Below, piece after piece: positions 14,201 through 26,100 of a stretch of 54,132 nucleotides of DNA. The first letter of the stretch is position 1. The number at the start of each line of letters is the position of its first letter. A program made the translations under genes and the position numbers. The notes below the pieces were generated by a model, which was given only the letters and a program-made list of their open reading frames with translations, was not told the DNA's origin and ran no database searches. The DNA is from Rhizaria sp. SCN 62-66 (taxonomy: Eukaryota > Rhizaria, unplaced), in assembly GCA_001724265.1 (NCBI GenBank), contig MEDY01000193.1, positions 1 to 54,132 of the forward strand. The letters are read 5' to 3'.

Positions 14201-14758
14201 CTGGCCCTGACCGTGGCCCTTGGCAGTGCTCTTGAGCTTGCCCGCGGTCGTCTCAGCCTTATCATCACCCTTGACATCAGTCTTGCCAGTCTTAACCGAG
14301 GCAGTTGCGGCCGCAGCAGGAGCAGTAGTTGCCTTGGTCTCAGCCTTGGCCTCTGCGGCCTTGCCCTTGCCATCGGCGCTCGCGGGCGCCTGCGCAGCCG
14401 CCTCAGCCTGAGCAGCTGGAGCAGCAGCGGCAGCAGGGGCCGAGGCGGGGGCGGGGGCGGGGGAGGGAGCCTTGCCCTTGACGATATCGGCCATGCTTAC
14501 GGTCTTGGCCACAGGTTTGGCCGCGGCGGGGGCAACGGCGGGGGCCGCAGGCTCGGCACGGGGAGCAGTCTTGGCCGCAGAAGCAGCAGCAGGGGCGGCG
14601 GGGGCAGCAGCGGCGGCGGGGGCAGCAGCGGCGGCGGGCTTGGCGACGGCGGCAGCCTGTTGCTGCTCGCGGAGCTTAGTGGCCATCGTGGAGGCCGCGG
14701 GGGCCGCGGAAGCGGCGGGTGCGCGCTTGGGCGCGGTGGAGGCGGTGCCGGTCCTCAT
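11300..14758 (-). CDS. Gln/Gly/Ala-rich RGG-tract protein, possible RNA-binding
   Basis: A single open frame of 1152 residues from ATG at 14758 to TGA at 11300; no intron is needed. The N-terminal 270 residues are Ala/Lys/Glu-rich with a short SMADIVKGK motif near residue 85. The middle is Gly-Pro-Tyr-Gln rich with repeated GPYGPGP units and a run of RGG/GRGG repeats (about 13500-13570), the kind of tract that binds RNA and drives condensation in RNP proteins. The C-terminal third is Ser/Ala-rich, with SWADM and FSMAALLGG motifs and an acidic-aromatic-basic end (DDDEWQVVGAKKGGKSRA). That terminal motif and the short conserved islands in disordered sequence suggest peptide-mediated interactions. 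No RRM, KH or helicase domain is visible, so a role in mRNA handling is only an inference. The gene is divergent from the SNF1-type kinase. Confidence 0.75.
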   Translation of the reverse strand: MRTGTASTAPKRAPAASAAPAASTMATKLREQQQAAAVAKPAAAAAPAAAAAPAAPAAASAAKTAPRAEPAAPAVAPAAAKPVAKTVSMADIVKGKAPSPAPAPASAPAAAAAPAAQAEAAAQAPASADGKGKAAEAKAETKATTAPAAAATASVKTGKTDVKGDDKAETTAGKLKSTAKGHGQGQQQQAQQQTKAATNNAKAEAKADAKAEAKAEAKAESKEQEKHKAAADAAAAAVHADAAGPAPVALAAPVPVDSSANIINNNNNDNQQQPPPQQQQQHQHHHQGPPFGGPYGPGPRGPRYGPPHGHNGHGQGFYSGPGPYGTGPYGGHPRQQHQFGPPGPGPNFPPPQQQQGQGPFPPHFAQQQQQWPQQQQGPPFEGPYGPGPYGSSGYGGRGGRGGRGGARGGRGGHGHGRGPMGMGPMGPHPQQQQQYYYNGNNQPLQHGGYNNGNGEWQQPPQQQQQQQHQQPQQQAPESGSEADANNTASAEANNNNAASNSDNNDNQQQQQQGQGQGRYPGHTGPYGPGPYGGPPPSHYQGYGGHPRYGHGPYGPYGGGPHFGPHGGGHGPYNGHGHGHFSGPQFPPQQQQQQFYASGGHPGNGYAPHQHPQGPPHRYQQQLHGGPHGPHGHHGHGPHGGGQHREQQQQQREQQRLEREQQREAASPAVRASDWRSPRLAPAAAATGSPALAPLAPARSKSGSAPGSSAQPAAASASAGDNARDWRSPVLSAAAAPAADGSVLSLSALDSSSGNGNGSNSSGGDGHGGLSGIEPIALDGLVAARAASNGGNGSANSSGSHGTFGGSSSSANGRSLARGSGRQGSAAASAAAASAATSSSSSSSSSSSSSGSSSGVTPGSGVFGARARPPASSPFLSAAAAPGSGRLGPAPTPASLSAAAAAAAPVTAVVTVAAATESAIKAGYPGLAPPPAAAASSASVNSSSNSSNNSAGVGSVSMSRVGPSVSWADMPVSPATAPAAAPGAGVPALAAAPVPAPAPVAARPVPVKVADAAAAGFSMAALLGGRKPNTAAANTATAGNAAGTSSTADDAAVAAEKKGGKTGSGSGTEGKGWGPRPATGGDRASSERASGDRASAAAKGARGPASSGNKSARSSNGSGSRGSSGSGSSGGSAEGDDDEWQVVGAKKGGKSRA

Positions 14759-15380
14759 TGCTGTGTTAGCGAAGTGCTGTGAGGGCGGGGGGGAGGGGAC
14801 GCGGCAGCGGCGGCGGCGACAGGCAGCGGCAGCGGCGGCGGCGAGTGCGGCGGCGGTGTGGCCCAGAGCGGGGAAGAAAGAGCGCGCGGAGGCAGGGACA
14901 CGGACTCAGGGAGAGGTTGTATCAGCGCGTCGAGCGACTGGAAGTTGCGGGACGCTGGGAGGAACGGGAGAGCAGACGAGAGGATGCGTGAGGCGGTGGG
15001 CATTCAGGAACAGTTGGACTTTGATGAAAAGATGCGTTGAACTATGAGTGAAACGAAAGCGTTACGGGATATACAAAGGGATAATAGCATATAAAAAAGA
15101 TGACACTGGCTTGCGTCTGATGTGCAGAACTTAGATCTTCGCGGGGCGAGCGTGAGCAGGTGTGATAACACTAGGATCATGATCGAGCTTTCCAGCGAAT
15201 TGGCTGAAAGTAAACGGGCGTAAACATACAGGCACAAGTTGCAATCAGGCCAATAAATAGTGTGCGCATAGAACAATACTAGAAGTCGCACTGGCACTAT
15301 AAATTAGACTATACTGCGTTCCTTCTGCAGCCAAAACAGCATCCTTCCTGGACTACCACAGCTGTTGCAGCGTCCAGTCT

Positions 15381-15434
15381 CCGACCGTCGGTCGGTCACC
15401 CAACGGCAGCACTGGTCAAAAAAGTAAGCCGCGT
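15381..15434. promoter_or_regulatory. Candidate promoter element: GTCGG tandem plus ACTGG..GTAAGCCGC
   Basis: Tandem GTCGG units are followed by CAACGGC and then ACTGGTCAAA running into GTAAGCCGC. A very similar arrangement (GTCGATCGG tandem, CAACGGC, ACTGGCAAAGTAAGCCGC) lies in the other divergent promoter at 27465-27555. Shared order and words in two promoters suggest a transcription-factor site; the assignment is inference. Confidence 0.35.
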
Positions 15435-15720
15435 GCGCTTCAGCTAGGTATATGTGTAGTTATATCAGTGACTCTATATTTTAATTGTGTGTTTCAGGAG
15501 TGCGCAATATATTCTCTATGTTCTGCACCAATATTAAATTCCTAAACCATAATATACACACCCATATCTTGATTTCAAGACATGATGTTGAATAAAACCG
15601 CGATTTCTTTGGGATAGATTAATTTTTCAGACAATAAAATATCAAAATCCAATTACAATATCTTAGGAGTAGTGTTATGTATACTGTATTATTTGCAACC
15701 AGTAGATCTTTTAAGTTATT

Positions 15721-15737
15721 ATCGCGCGCGGCGCGAT
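15721..15737. repeat. Short GC palindrome in AT-rich promoter DNA
   Basis: ATCGCGC and GCGCGAT form perfect 7-bp arms around a 3-bp centre inside otherwise AT-rich DNA upstream of the SNF1-type kinase. It could be a dimeric factor site. Nothing else supports a function. Confidence 0.3.
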
Positions 15738-16427
15738 GCAGATTAACTGCTTGACCAGAGGCGCCTCGAGCAACGCCCACAGTCTTCGACCGAGGGGGCC
15801 AAGGCTACAAAATATCATATCAACGCTGCAGGAAGGAGCCAGGAAGACAAATAACAATTAATGTTAACCCATGACATATCAGTCTTATGTTCCCTCATAC
15901 TCTCTGTATCAGCTGGGATTGAAATATGTGTCTGAGCTACTGTTTCTGTTCGCTCGTTTGAGCAGCGGCGGAGGTTACCAAGCTTGTCACGTGCATAACT
16001 TCGGCTCCACAGCCCGGCATTTATGACCAATACCAATGCAATCTTCTGAAATGGTATCAAGAGTCACGTTTCTGTTCGTATATAATCGTACTTTTTCTAT
16101 CGCTTACGTTCCCCCGCATCTGTACTCTTCCCAACTTGCCCGCCCTTACCCCTAGCGTGACCGGCTCTTGCTCCATCTGCGACTTGCGTCTTAGATCGAG
16201 CCTGCCCGGACTCCTTTCCTTTTCTGACGCAGCACCCGCGTGCTTGCGCTCTTCTTCTATTCTAAACAAGGCTTCACGCCCCTTCACCGCAGCCCCCGCC
16301 GCCGCAGGGCTCGTCGGACCCTTCCCCCCGGCTCCTTGCCGCCCCGCCCGTCGCACAGGCACCCTTCGCTGAGGCGTCCCCCGCCAAGGCTGCGCTTGCC
16401 CGCGCTCTCGCGCCTTCGCCTCTGCCG

Positions 16428-17708
16428 ATGCAGCGTACACCCCGCGCCCCCGCGTCTGGCGGTGGCGCTGTGCCCAGCTACGCATCGCCGCTGCGCTCGC
16501 GCCCGCGCTCGAGCTTCCAGCCGCCAGGCGCCGCCTCCTCCTCGTCCGCCGCATCGGGCCCCCCGCCCGGCGCGCTGGGCGGCCCTGCCTCGGCCGTGGC
16601 GGCAGGCGCGGGCCCCGCGATGCCGCCCGCGATGGCATCCTTTTTCGCTTCAGGCGCCGCCGCCGCCTTCAGCATCCAAGGCCAGGGCCAGGGCCAGATC
16701 GGTTACCAGCAGCAACTACAGCAGCAACAGCAGCAGCAACAGGGGCAGGGCATTGTTGTTGGCAGCGGGCGCGCCGCTGCGCAGGCGGCCGCTTCAGCCG
16801 CAGCCTTTGCTTCCCCTGCGTCTCCTAGCAGCAGCAGTAGCGGCAACGGTTCTGGCGCCACCAATGGAGCCGCCAGCAACGGCGGCGTTGGCGGCCCCGG
16901 CGCTGGTCCTAACGGCCGCCCCTGGACCAGCAGTGGCAGCGGCGGCGCTAGCAGCGGCAATGGTAGCAGCAACGCCCGCGCTCGCGGCCGGTCCCCGGGC
17001 CCCGCCCTCGGCTCCCCGCAGCACTACGCGCACAGCAACGGAAACGGCAACGGCAGTCACGCAGGCGCAGGCTCTGCGGCCGCGGTGCGCGCCTTCGGGC
17101 CCCTCGCCAGTGCCAGCGCCAACAGCGGCGACGGCAGTGGCGCTTCTGCGGCTGCAGGCCCCGCGCCCGCTCCTGCTGACTCGCACTACTATGGCTACGG
17201 CTACGGCTACCCTGCTCCCTCATCCTCGTGTTCCTCGTCATCATCGTCATCGTCTTCGGCTGCGGCAGCGGCGGCACCAACGGGCACCAACGGCGCTAGC
17301 GGCGGCGGGCCGCTGAGCCCCGGCTTCTCCCGCTGGAGCGCGGTGCTCTCGACGCCCAACAACGCCGCTCCAGAGCCACACAGCCACATCAGCGGTAACA
17401 ACGGCAGCGGCAACGGGCGTGCGACGTCCTCGGCCGGAGTGCGCCCCACCCCTGGCTACCTGGGCTCTAAACATAGCTACGGCAACAGCAACAGCAGCGG
17501 CAGCGGCAGCGGTGGCCAGTTCCGCCGGCCCGACTCCGCGGCCACGGCCACGGCTACTGCGGTCTCCGCCTCTGCAGTTACTATGGGCGGGGGCGGGGGC
17601 GCGTTCGCCGTGGGTGCGGCGGGCGCCGGCGCGCCGTCTGCGGCCGCGCTGCGCAGCGCGGGCCCCGGCGCTTCCCTCGCCATCGCGCGCGCGCTATCCG
17701 CACGCGTC

Positions 17709-17753
<45 letters not shown>

Positions 17754-18430
17754 TTTCAGCAGCAGCAGCAACAACAGCAACAGCACAATTCGGGCGCGAC
17801 TGATGCCTGGGGCAGTGGCGCCTGGACAGACCCACAGCAACAGCAGCAGCAGCAGCTGATTTACCATCAGAACAACAGCAACGGCGCTGCCGCCGGCGAT
17901 ACCGGTGCCCCCGGCTACTCGCTGCCCAAGCGGGCGCTGCACTCGCGCTCGCGCTCAGGCTCTGGCTCCGGCTCCGGCCTCGGAGGCGCGAATGCTAATA
18001 CTATCGTCAATTCTAACGCTAACCCGGGTGGTGCGAACGGCGGTCTCGCGGCGACGGCGCCGGTGGCGGCGATGGTGTTTCCCTTCCCCTTTGCCGCGCT
18101 CTCCCTCCATGGCACTAACAACAGCAACACTGCGAATACCAGCACAGCCATCGCGAACATCAGCTTAGCGCCGCCGCAGCATGCGCAGGGGGCGGCGCAG
18201 CGCCGCGGCCGCAGCGCTGCTTCCCGTCCCGGCACCAGCTCAGGGTCCTCCAGTGGCAGCGGCGGCGCCGCCAGCGGCAGTGGCAGCGGCAGCGGCGGCG
18301 GCGGCGGCGCTGGGGGCGGGGGCTATGGCTACGGGGAGATTCCCTTTAGCAACAAGGCCCGCGTGTCATCACAGCAACAACAACAGCAGCAACAGCATCA
18401 GCAGCAGCAATACGCTCAATACCAGTACCC

Positions 18431-18464
<34 letters not shown>

Positions 18465-18746
18465 GACAGCTTTTCTGCGACCGCCCCCGCTTCTAGCGCA
18501 GCGCCCGCGACGACCGCGACTGCGTAGGGCTCCCGGCCCGGCACGGCCGCCTCGGGCGCCGCGGCGGCACGGGCTACGGCCGCGGCCGCGGCGGCAGCAG
18601 CCTCCGCCGCCGCTGCCTCCGCCGCAGGCTATGGCAACAGCAGCGGCAGCGCAGTGGTCAGGCCCGCGTCTGGGTACTCTGTCTCGATTCCCTTCAGCTC
18701 CAACCTGAACAGCAACAGCAGCAATCGCGGTCACTACAATCAGCAG

Positions 18747-18782
<36 letters not shown>

Positions 18783-21700
18783 GCGCAGGCGCAGTTATGG
18801 GGCACCTGGGCTGCTCCGGTCTCTGTCCCGTTGCAAACGCACGCCAATAGCAATAACAATAACAACAACAGCAGCGGTCGCAACACCGTCTCTGGCTCTA
18901 GCTCTGGCTCTGCGTCCTCGCCCAGCTCTGGGGCCGGCCGCGGCCCTAGCTCCCCCCCGCCCGCGCGCCCCGACAGCGCCGCCGCCGCTAGCGCCAGCGC
19001 CAGCGCTGGCCATGGCGGTCACGGTAGCGGTCTGCGTACGCCGCGCCCGCCGCCCGGGCCGCCCGGCAGCGGCGCGGGCGCGGGCGCCGGCGGTCGCCTC
19101 ACCCCTCGCCGCATGGCCCCCTCCTCTGCGACGGGCTCGGCGACAGGCTCTGCAACCGCGTCTGCGTCGTCGTCGGCTGCCCACGGCCTCGGCGAGCCCG
19201 TCGCCCACAGCAATAACGGCATCAACAGCAATGCGCCGCAATACGGCGGCGGACGCGGCAGCGGCGGCAGCGGCTACGGCAGCACGTCGGGCTCGCCGCG
19301 CGCGTCCGCCCCCGCCACGCCGGCCCCCGGCTCCGGCGTGCTGGGTGTAAGTACCTCGGGCGGAAATGTAAGTACCGGCGTCAGCGGTATTGACCCCGCC
19401 GCCGCCGCCGCGTTCGGCTCGTTGCTGCGCTCCTCCCAACAGCAACAGCAGCAGCAGCAACAGTTTCAGCAGCAGCAGCAGCAGCAGCCGCGGCCTGCGA
19501 CCAGCATGCCACGCTCCCGCCCCCCGCCCTCGAACACTGTCAATTTCAACAGCGTCAACAGCAACGGCGCGGGTGCGGGGGTAGGTGGTTATGGCGCGGA
19601 GGCTGCGGTGCCAGTGCAGTCGCGACACGTGCCCACCCCGCGCAACGCCAGCGGCAGCCCCGACGTCGACAGCGGCAACAACGGCAACAGCAATAACGAC
19701 GGTAGTGGCAGTGGCAGTGCGGCGCCTCGCGCCCCCGCGTTCACGTTCGGCTCCAAGCCCGCGTTTGCCGCCAACGCCAGCGCTAGCGCTTCTGCCTCCG
19801 CTACAGCTGAGCCTACCAACGCCGCCGCTGCCACTGCTGCGGGCGAGGGCGCAGGCGCTGGCAGCGGGAGCAGCGGCGGGTCAATCGAGTGCCCCGAGCT
19901 GGCGCGCGTGGTGCCGCCCGCGACGACGAGCTCGAGCATCGCCGACTACGTGCTGGGCGAGGTCCTGGGCGAGGGCACCTTCGGCAAGGTGCGTCGCGGC
20001 ACGCATCGGCCGACGGGTGCGACCGTGGCCGTCAAGGTGCTGGAGCGTCGACGGATGGCGACCGAGGAGGACGCGGCGCGCGTATCGCGCGAGATTGCGC
20101 TGCTGTCGGCCGTAGACCACCCCAACGTGGTGCGGCTCTACGACGTGATCGCGACGCCCGCCGTGATCTACCTCATCATGGAATACTGCCCTCGCGGCCC
20201 ACTGTTTGACTTCATCGTTGCCAAGGGCCGCGTGTCGGAGCGCGAGGCGTGTCGCGTGCTGCACTGCATCCTCAACGGCGTCGCGCACTGCCACGCCGCC
20301 GACGTCGCTCACCGCGACCTCAAGCCCGAGAACGTGCTCCTCACCGATGACCCCGCCGTGGGGCTCAAGATCGTCGACTTCGGGCTCGGCAACCGCGCCG
20401 GCAACAACAGCAGCGGCGGCGACGGGCTGCTCAAGACGGCGTGCGGGTCGCCGTGCTATGCGGCGCCCGAGATGCTCGAGGGCCGCCGCTACCGGGGCCC
20501 GCTGGCCGACATGTGGTCTCTGGGCGTGATCCTCTACGCGCTGCTCTGCGGCTTCTTGCCCTTCGAGCACCCTAACACGAACAAGCTTTACAGCAAGATT
20601 AAGGCGGGCCGCTACGAGGTGCCATCGTTTGTCTCGGCGGGCGCGCGAGACCTCGTCTCGCGGCTGCTGACGACGGACCCCGCGCGGCGCTACACGCCCG
20701 CGCACGTGCGCGCGCACCCCTGGTACCGCGGGCTCGCCGTCCCCACCGATCCCGTCGTGCCGGGCGCCGCGCCGCTGCCGCCCGCCGCCGCCGCCGCGCG
20801 CCTGGGCGAGGACCCCTGGGCGGCACCCGACGCTGCCATCGTCGCCGACATGGTCGCAGGCGGCTACCAGCGCGCGGAGGTGCTGGCTGCGCTCGCCGGG
20901 CGCGTGCGCAGCCACGTCACCACGACCTACTTCCTGCTGCGCGCGCGGCTCCTGCGGGCGCTTGGCGCGCGCCACCCCGCGCCCATGTCCGGCTCCGTCG
21001 TCATCTCGCTCCCCGCGCCCTCCACCACCGCCACAGCGGCCAACCCCGCGGCGCCCTCCGCCGCTGCCGCTGCTGTCGCAGTCTCTGCTGCCGCCGCCGC
21101 CCCTGCGGCGGCCGTGGCTGCGGGTGTCGCCGTCACTGCCTCGCCCTCGCCCCGCGACAGCGCCACTTACCCCGCCACCGGCGCGAACGCTGCTGCTGCG
21201 TTTGCGAACGGCAACGGCAACGGCAGCGGTTCTGCTGCGGCGGCGGCGGCGTTCTCGCACCCCGCGCTGACTCAGCGCGCGGCGACGGCGCTGCCGCAGG
21301 GCGCCGGCGCTCCCATGGCCCACGGTCACTCCACTCTCACAGTCTCTAACGCCGTCGGCGTGAACGGCAACACTGCGCAAGCAGGCAGTAGCTCGAGCAG
21401 TGGCGCCGCGAGCACGGCGGTCAACGTCGCGTTCCGCGTCAGCGCGCCCGCCGCCGCCGGCCACCTCTACCTGCAGCAGCACACGCAACAGCAGCAGCAG
21501 CAGGGACTACAGCAGCAGAAGGCGCCGAGCCCGCCGCACGCGACGCCGCACGCGACGCTGCTGGCGGAGCGCGTGTCGAGTCCCCCCAGCCCCAGTCCCT
21601 CCTCGGCCGCCGCTGGCAACGCCGCCGCAGCCGCCGCCTCTGTTGCGGGGCCGCACGACCACCAGCAACAGCAGCACCAGCAGCAGTTGGACAACGGCGC

Positions 21701-22262
21701 TGGCGGCCGCTCGATGGCCTCGGCGGCGTCTGCGGCGACGACGGCGGCCGTGTCCACCTCGGCCTCCGCCGCGGGCTCTGCTGCGGGCTCCGGCTCGGGC
21801 TCTGCCTCGGGCACTGTACGCTCCTCGCGCGACAACGTTAGCGCCATCGCCGACACAGATGTAGACGCGGACGCGGATGACGTGCACGACAGCAGTGGCA
21901 GTCTGGGGCCCGAGGCCGCGACCACCCCGGCGGCGGCGCAGCAGCTGCAGCTGCAGAAGCAACAGCAGTACCAGCAGCAGCAGAAGCACGCGCAGTCAGA
22001 CCACGCGGCCAGCGGCCCTCTCGCTGCCTCCGCGCACGCCTCCGCGCTGCAGCGGCCGCCCACGGCCACGAGCGCGAGCGCGAGCGCGGCGTGGGCCGTG
22101 GCCTCGCAGGCCTTCGCTCCTGTCGTCGCCGGTGCGGGCGCGGGCGCTGGCGCTGCACACTCAGCGACTGCCACAAACGTCGCGCAGGAGGGCGAATACG
22201 GGGCACTGCGCAGGCCCGCCACGTCGGCGCGCGCGCGCGACCCCGTGGCGCCGCTGTCGTAA
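16428..22262 (+). CDS. AMPK/SNF1-related Ser/Thr kinase with in-frame TAG
   Basis: One reading frame from ATG 16428 to TAA 22260, broken only by TAG at 18525-18527. If TAG is sense the product is 1944 residues. Residues 1 to about 1170 are disordered Ser/Gly/Ala/Asn/Gln sequence. The kinase domain (about 19945-20740) has the Gly loop (GEGTFGKV), the VAVKVL lysine, HRDLKPEN, a DFG (VDFGLG) and an activation loop KTACGSPCYAAPE, the AMPK-family pattern phosphorylated by LKB1-type kinases on that Thr. A segment at 20830-20960 (MVAGGYQRAEVLAAL, then TTTYFLL) resembles the UBA/autoinhibitory helix bundle that follows the kinase domain in AMPK-related kinases. The rest is another disordered tail. 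AMPK-related kinases act in energy sensing, polarity or the cell cycle; which subfamily this is cannot be told. If TAG were a true stop, the kinase would need its own start, first in-frame ATG near 19113. Confidence 0.85.
18525..18527 (+). other. In-frame TAG inside kinase reading frame
   Basis: The frame is open for 2097 bases before and 3732 bases after this codon, with the same Ala/Ser/Gly-rich composition on both sides. A frame-keeping intron (18524-18640) would be GC-rich with a GTAGG donor, unlike every other intron here. Readings: UAG as a sense codon, a sequencing error, or readthrough. Confidence 0.7.
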
Positions 22263-23190
22263 GCAGCCGTGGAAATGAATCGGGGGTGCAATCCATCGTG
22301 GATCCATGCAATGTGATTTTTTTTAATTTTTTTGCAATGCAAGATGACCATGATGGTCGATGCTAGAGGAGCCCTTTTCTGTGTCTTTCCTTCTTCTTTT
22401 TTTTGTCTAACTCTTTTGTTTTATTTCTTTCTTTATCCGTTCCTTCTTGAATGAGTGATCCCACCAACCACGAGTATTACTACTCCGCCTTAGCCGCACA
22501 CTTCAAACTCAACATACTTGTCGAATCTGCTTCTATCTCTGTAGCGACGGGCTTGGAGATGGAGATACGTTCACAACCGCGCATCTGCTACTTACGCCAC
22601 GGACGACAACTCTAGTCCGCCACTAATGGCACTGCGCATTACTCGACTCACCCTAACGTCAGTTTCGACACACATGTCTTTCTTTTGTTTTCATTACTAT
22701 TTCAACATGTTTTGTTCACAACGAATATATTAGTATATACCCTCATTATTATTCACGAATACTAATATCATTTCAGTTATTCAGCCCGTTTATCATCTCC
22801 ACATGTCAACAACTTACATGTGACGTGCTCATGCGCATTCGATTTGAGTTAATATATTATAAACAAGCCGAACATTCTTTGTAAGACAACGCGTTCTCTT
22901 GCCGCAAACTGTTGACATTATTATATAGTTTCTTGTGAGCTGTTCTAGACTTTGCATCAGTGTTGCTGAACAGCTGTTCACGGGACGCAGCAGTGTAGTT
23001 GAGTAGCAAGCGTGCATACTAATTTGCTGTTTTCACTGTAATCTGTGAAGCAGGGCGCTGAGTGACCAGCTGAGTTATCTGTTTTACAGTGCGTCCACGG
23101 TACTGCTGGTGTTTGTTGCGCACAACGAGGCTAGCTGAAAGCGCGTCAGCACGCACTCCCAGTTTTAGCATCAATGTAACAATAGCCAGC
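22263..23190. other. Convergent intergenic spacer
   Basis: AT-rich DNA between the 3' ends of the kinase and IFT80, with T-rich stretches just after the kinase stop that could serve 3' end formation. I see no coding potential or repeat beyond simple A/T runs. Confidence 0.6.
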
Positions 23191-26100
23191 TCAGAACTGG
23201 CCGATGTTAGCATCGAAGCTAGCGTCAATAACACCCTGCGGCTGCTGCGGAGGCTGCATAAACTGCTGCTGCGGCTGCTGCATAGGGGCAGCACCAAAGT
23301 TGCTGTTGCTCATGCCCATGTTCATGTTGTTGCTACTCATCGCCATCCCCTGCTGCTGCTGCTGCATGGACATCGCCATGTTGTTATTGATGTTGAAATT
23401 GGGGTTGATCGAGCTGTTAAGCACAACAGGAGCGCCAAACTGCCCATGCTGCTGCTGCTGTTGCTGCTGGTGTGAGGGGGTACTTACACTGCCGCCAGCG
23501 TCAGCGGACATGAGCGAACCAACGTAGGGCTGCCCGCGCGCGCGCTCCTGCTCCTGCTCCTGCTCCTCGCGGGCCTGGACCCCCGCCCAGTCGACCGTGA
23601 CGCTTGCCCCCACGCGGAGGTACTCAGGATCTGCCTCTGCAATCTGCATCGCCTCAAGGAAGCGGGTGCGGTAAGCCAGCACGGTGTCGATGTGCTGGTT
23701 GTACTGCACCGCCAGCTGCAGTGCACGGGACCAGTTAAAGGTGCGGATGTTGAGCTTGACCGCACGGTGCACTGCGCAGAGGTGCGATAAAACACAATAG
23801 CAAATAGAAATATAGAAAGATATAGTACGTGTGGGTTAGAATGTTGAATGATATTATTATGCTGATGATAGCATATTTCAGATCTTTCTTATGGTTAGTC
23901 ATGTGTTTGAAAGTGAAGGCGCAGTGTTTGAAAGTTAGGTCGCAGTTTACGTACCGAGCCCGGCCTGAAGCAGCGTGCGCTCGGCCTCCTCGTGGTGCTT
24001 CGAGTACAGCAGTAGCTCGCTGGCGCGTGCCGCGGGTGACGGGAGCGACCGGATCTGCGTCATGTACTCGAGTTTGTCGACTTCCTCGAGAGCGGAGAAG
24101 GCGAGTTCGGCAACGTCGACCTGCTGGGACTGCACGGCCAGCACGGACAGGGCGGCCCACAGAGCGTCGGACTTCTCGCTCCGGCACAGGCTAAAGCAAA
24201 AGGAAAAAAAAAAACAAAAAAAAAACGGTAAACATCCAACGTGAGATATGGTCTCGTAAAAGCAAGCAAATCAACTTCGTTTCGATACAAAACATGTGTA
24301 ATACGATGAAACACAGCAAGGTCATTGATTTAGCACTTTAGAGTGCGCGATAAAGGATATATTGAGTGAAATGTGTGATAATAAAGCGTACCGCACGCAC
24401 TGCGCCCAGAGCCCCTGCGAGGCGAACTTGGACAGCAGCGCCGGGAAGGGCGAGAGCGCCAGAGTGACAGCGGCGCCGTCGAGACGGCGAACGGATGTGC
24501 GCTGGCCAGACACGCGAGTAATGCGGGGCAAGCGGCCCACGGTCACACCGCATTCGGTGCTGATGCGCGTGCGCTGCGCGATATCGCGGTCCTGAGAGGC
24601 AGGACCAAAAAACGGCGATGGTATATAAACACAGCAGCGAGAAATGTGAGAAGACGAAGTAAAGGGTGGCAGATTATAAACGCAGTTTCAGATGACAAAA
24701 TAATAATCATAGGTATAAATCCACTATTAAAATTCAAAAAAAAAACAAATCTAATGTTAAAACACGCCATATTAGCTGAGATTTCCCTTGTTTTGTGTTT
24801 TAGCATAAGACGCACCTGGTAGTAGGCGGCGGGGCAGATGAACGCGTGGTGCGTGCCGTCAGCGACTGCAACGAGGAGGTCCTGGGTCGAGTGCCACGCC
24901 GCCGAGTCGACCATGCCCAGCAGCTTCACCACGGTGCCCGGCGCGCCGCCCTTGAGCGCCTGTGCGAGATACAGGTCGCGGTTCCGGTCCAGGAAGTAAA
25001 GCCGCCTGGATGGAGGAATGCCACAGAGCAAACAGAGGAAACAGAGAACAAGAGGAAAAATAAAGGGGGAAAACGAATGTGAAAGTTGTGAGACAATAAT
25101 TCTTTGCTTGATATAATCGTAAAGTTCTGAAAATCCGACCCAAAATGTGCGATATGCGTATAATTCTGCTTCCATATAGATATACGCACCTCTCCGGGGA
25201 GAGCCCGGCCTGGTTGACGCCGATCTCGGTGATGTCGATGTCGTGCACAAGCGCCGCGGCGGCCGGCTTCCCGGTCAGCAGGTCGAGGATGTGGACGCGG
25301 CGACGCTGGGTGAGGTCGGAGACGATGATGACGTCGTCACCCAGGGACACCGTCGATGGCGACAGGAGCTCGGGCTTGATGCCCTATGACGGGACGAAGT
25401 GGCACAGTGACAAAAACAAGCATCAAGGCATAGAGAAGTGAGTCGGTAATATGATCGTTTTTAAACAGAAAACTAGGATATACTATGCACAATACAGTCT
25501 ACATCTTTGAATACAGTCTAAACACAGGTCATAATGATATATGGTAAGTATGAAAGCATACCTGGAGACGCGGCGAGCACAGCAGCTTGCCGTCATACTG
25601 AAACACGCGCAAGCCCTGAAGCGAGTCCGCCACAACAAACGCGTTTTTGCCCTGCACGATGAAGCTTGCGATGGAGCGCGACTCGATGATGTAGGGGGAC
25701 GCGAGCGCGTGCAAGGGGTAAATGCACAGCGACGTCGTGGTCGCGACGACGAGGTGACCGTGGGCGATCGACAGGTCTGTGATGCGGCCAGAGACCTCGA
25801 GCCTCTCCACTGCGTCGGGCAATGCAACGTCCCGCACCAGCACCTCGTTGCACGTGTTGGACGCGACCAGACACTCGATACCGTCCGCCTCGACGCGGCG
25901 GTGCGTGATGTCGGCGCGGTACACGGCACCCGAGGCGGCGGCGGCGGCAACGGTGGTGCCGTCGCGCGTCCAGTCGAGGCAGTAAAGCGAACCCGAGGTC
26001 GGGGTACTTACCCGGCTCAGGGACCACCCGGCGCGGTCGCACAGCACCAGCGACTCGAAGCTGCCGACTGCAAATACCCGGCCCGAAGGCGCCCAGCGCA

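Larger units (their letters stand above)
14759..16427. promoter_or_regulatory. Divergent intergenic/promoter region
   Basis: These 1.67 kb separate two divergent start codons. The core (15040-16060) is AT-rich and non-coding. The flank before the kinase ATG is pyrimidine- and CG-rich, as expected of a 5' leader. It holds a tandem GTCGG block followed by a TAAGCCGC word (15381-15434) and a short GC palindrome (15721-15737), listed separately. I see no supported gene. Confidence 0.5.

Noticed and set aside
12451-14373. 640-codon frame overlapping the RGG-type gene in another frame of the same strand
   Set aside because: It is a shadow of the 1152-residue frame; it lacks the RGG tracts and conserved short motifs and has no better start.
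18524-18640. An intron removing the TAG at 18525
   Set aside because: The only frame-keeping option noticed is 117 nt, GC-rich, with donor GTAGG; all other introns are AT-rich or CT-rich with mainly GTACG donors.
25990-26020. A splice site at GTAAGT in IFT80 exon 2
   Set aside because: The Val-Ser-Thr it encodes lies in a WD repeat that aligns with remembered IFT80 without a gap, and donors here are GTACG-type.
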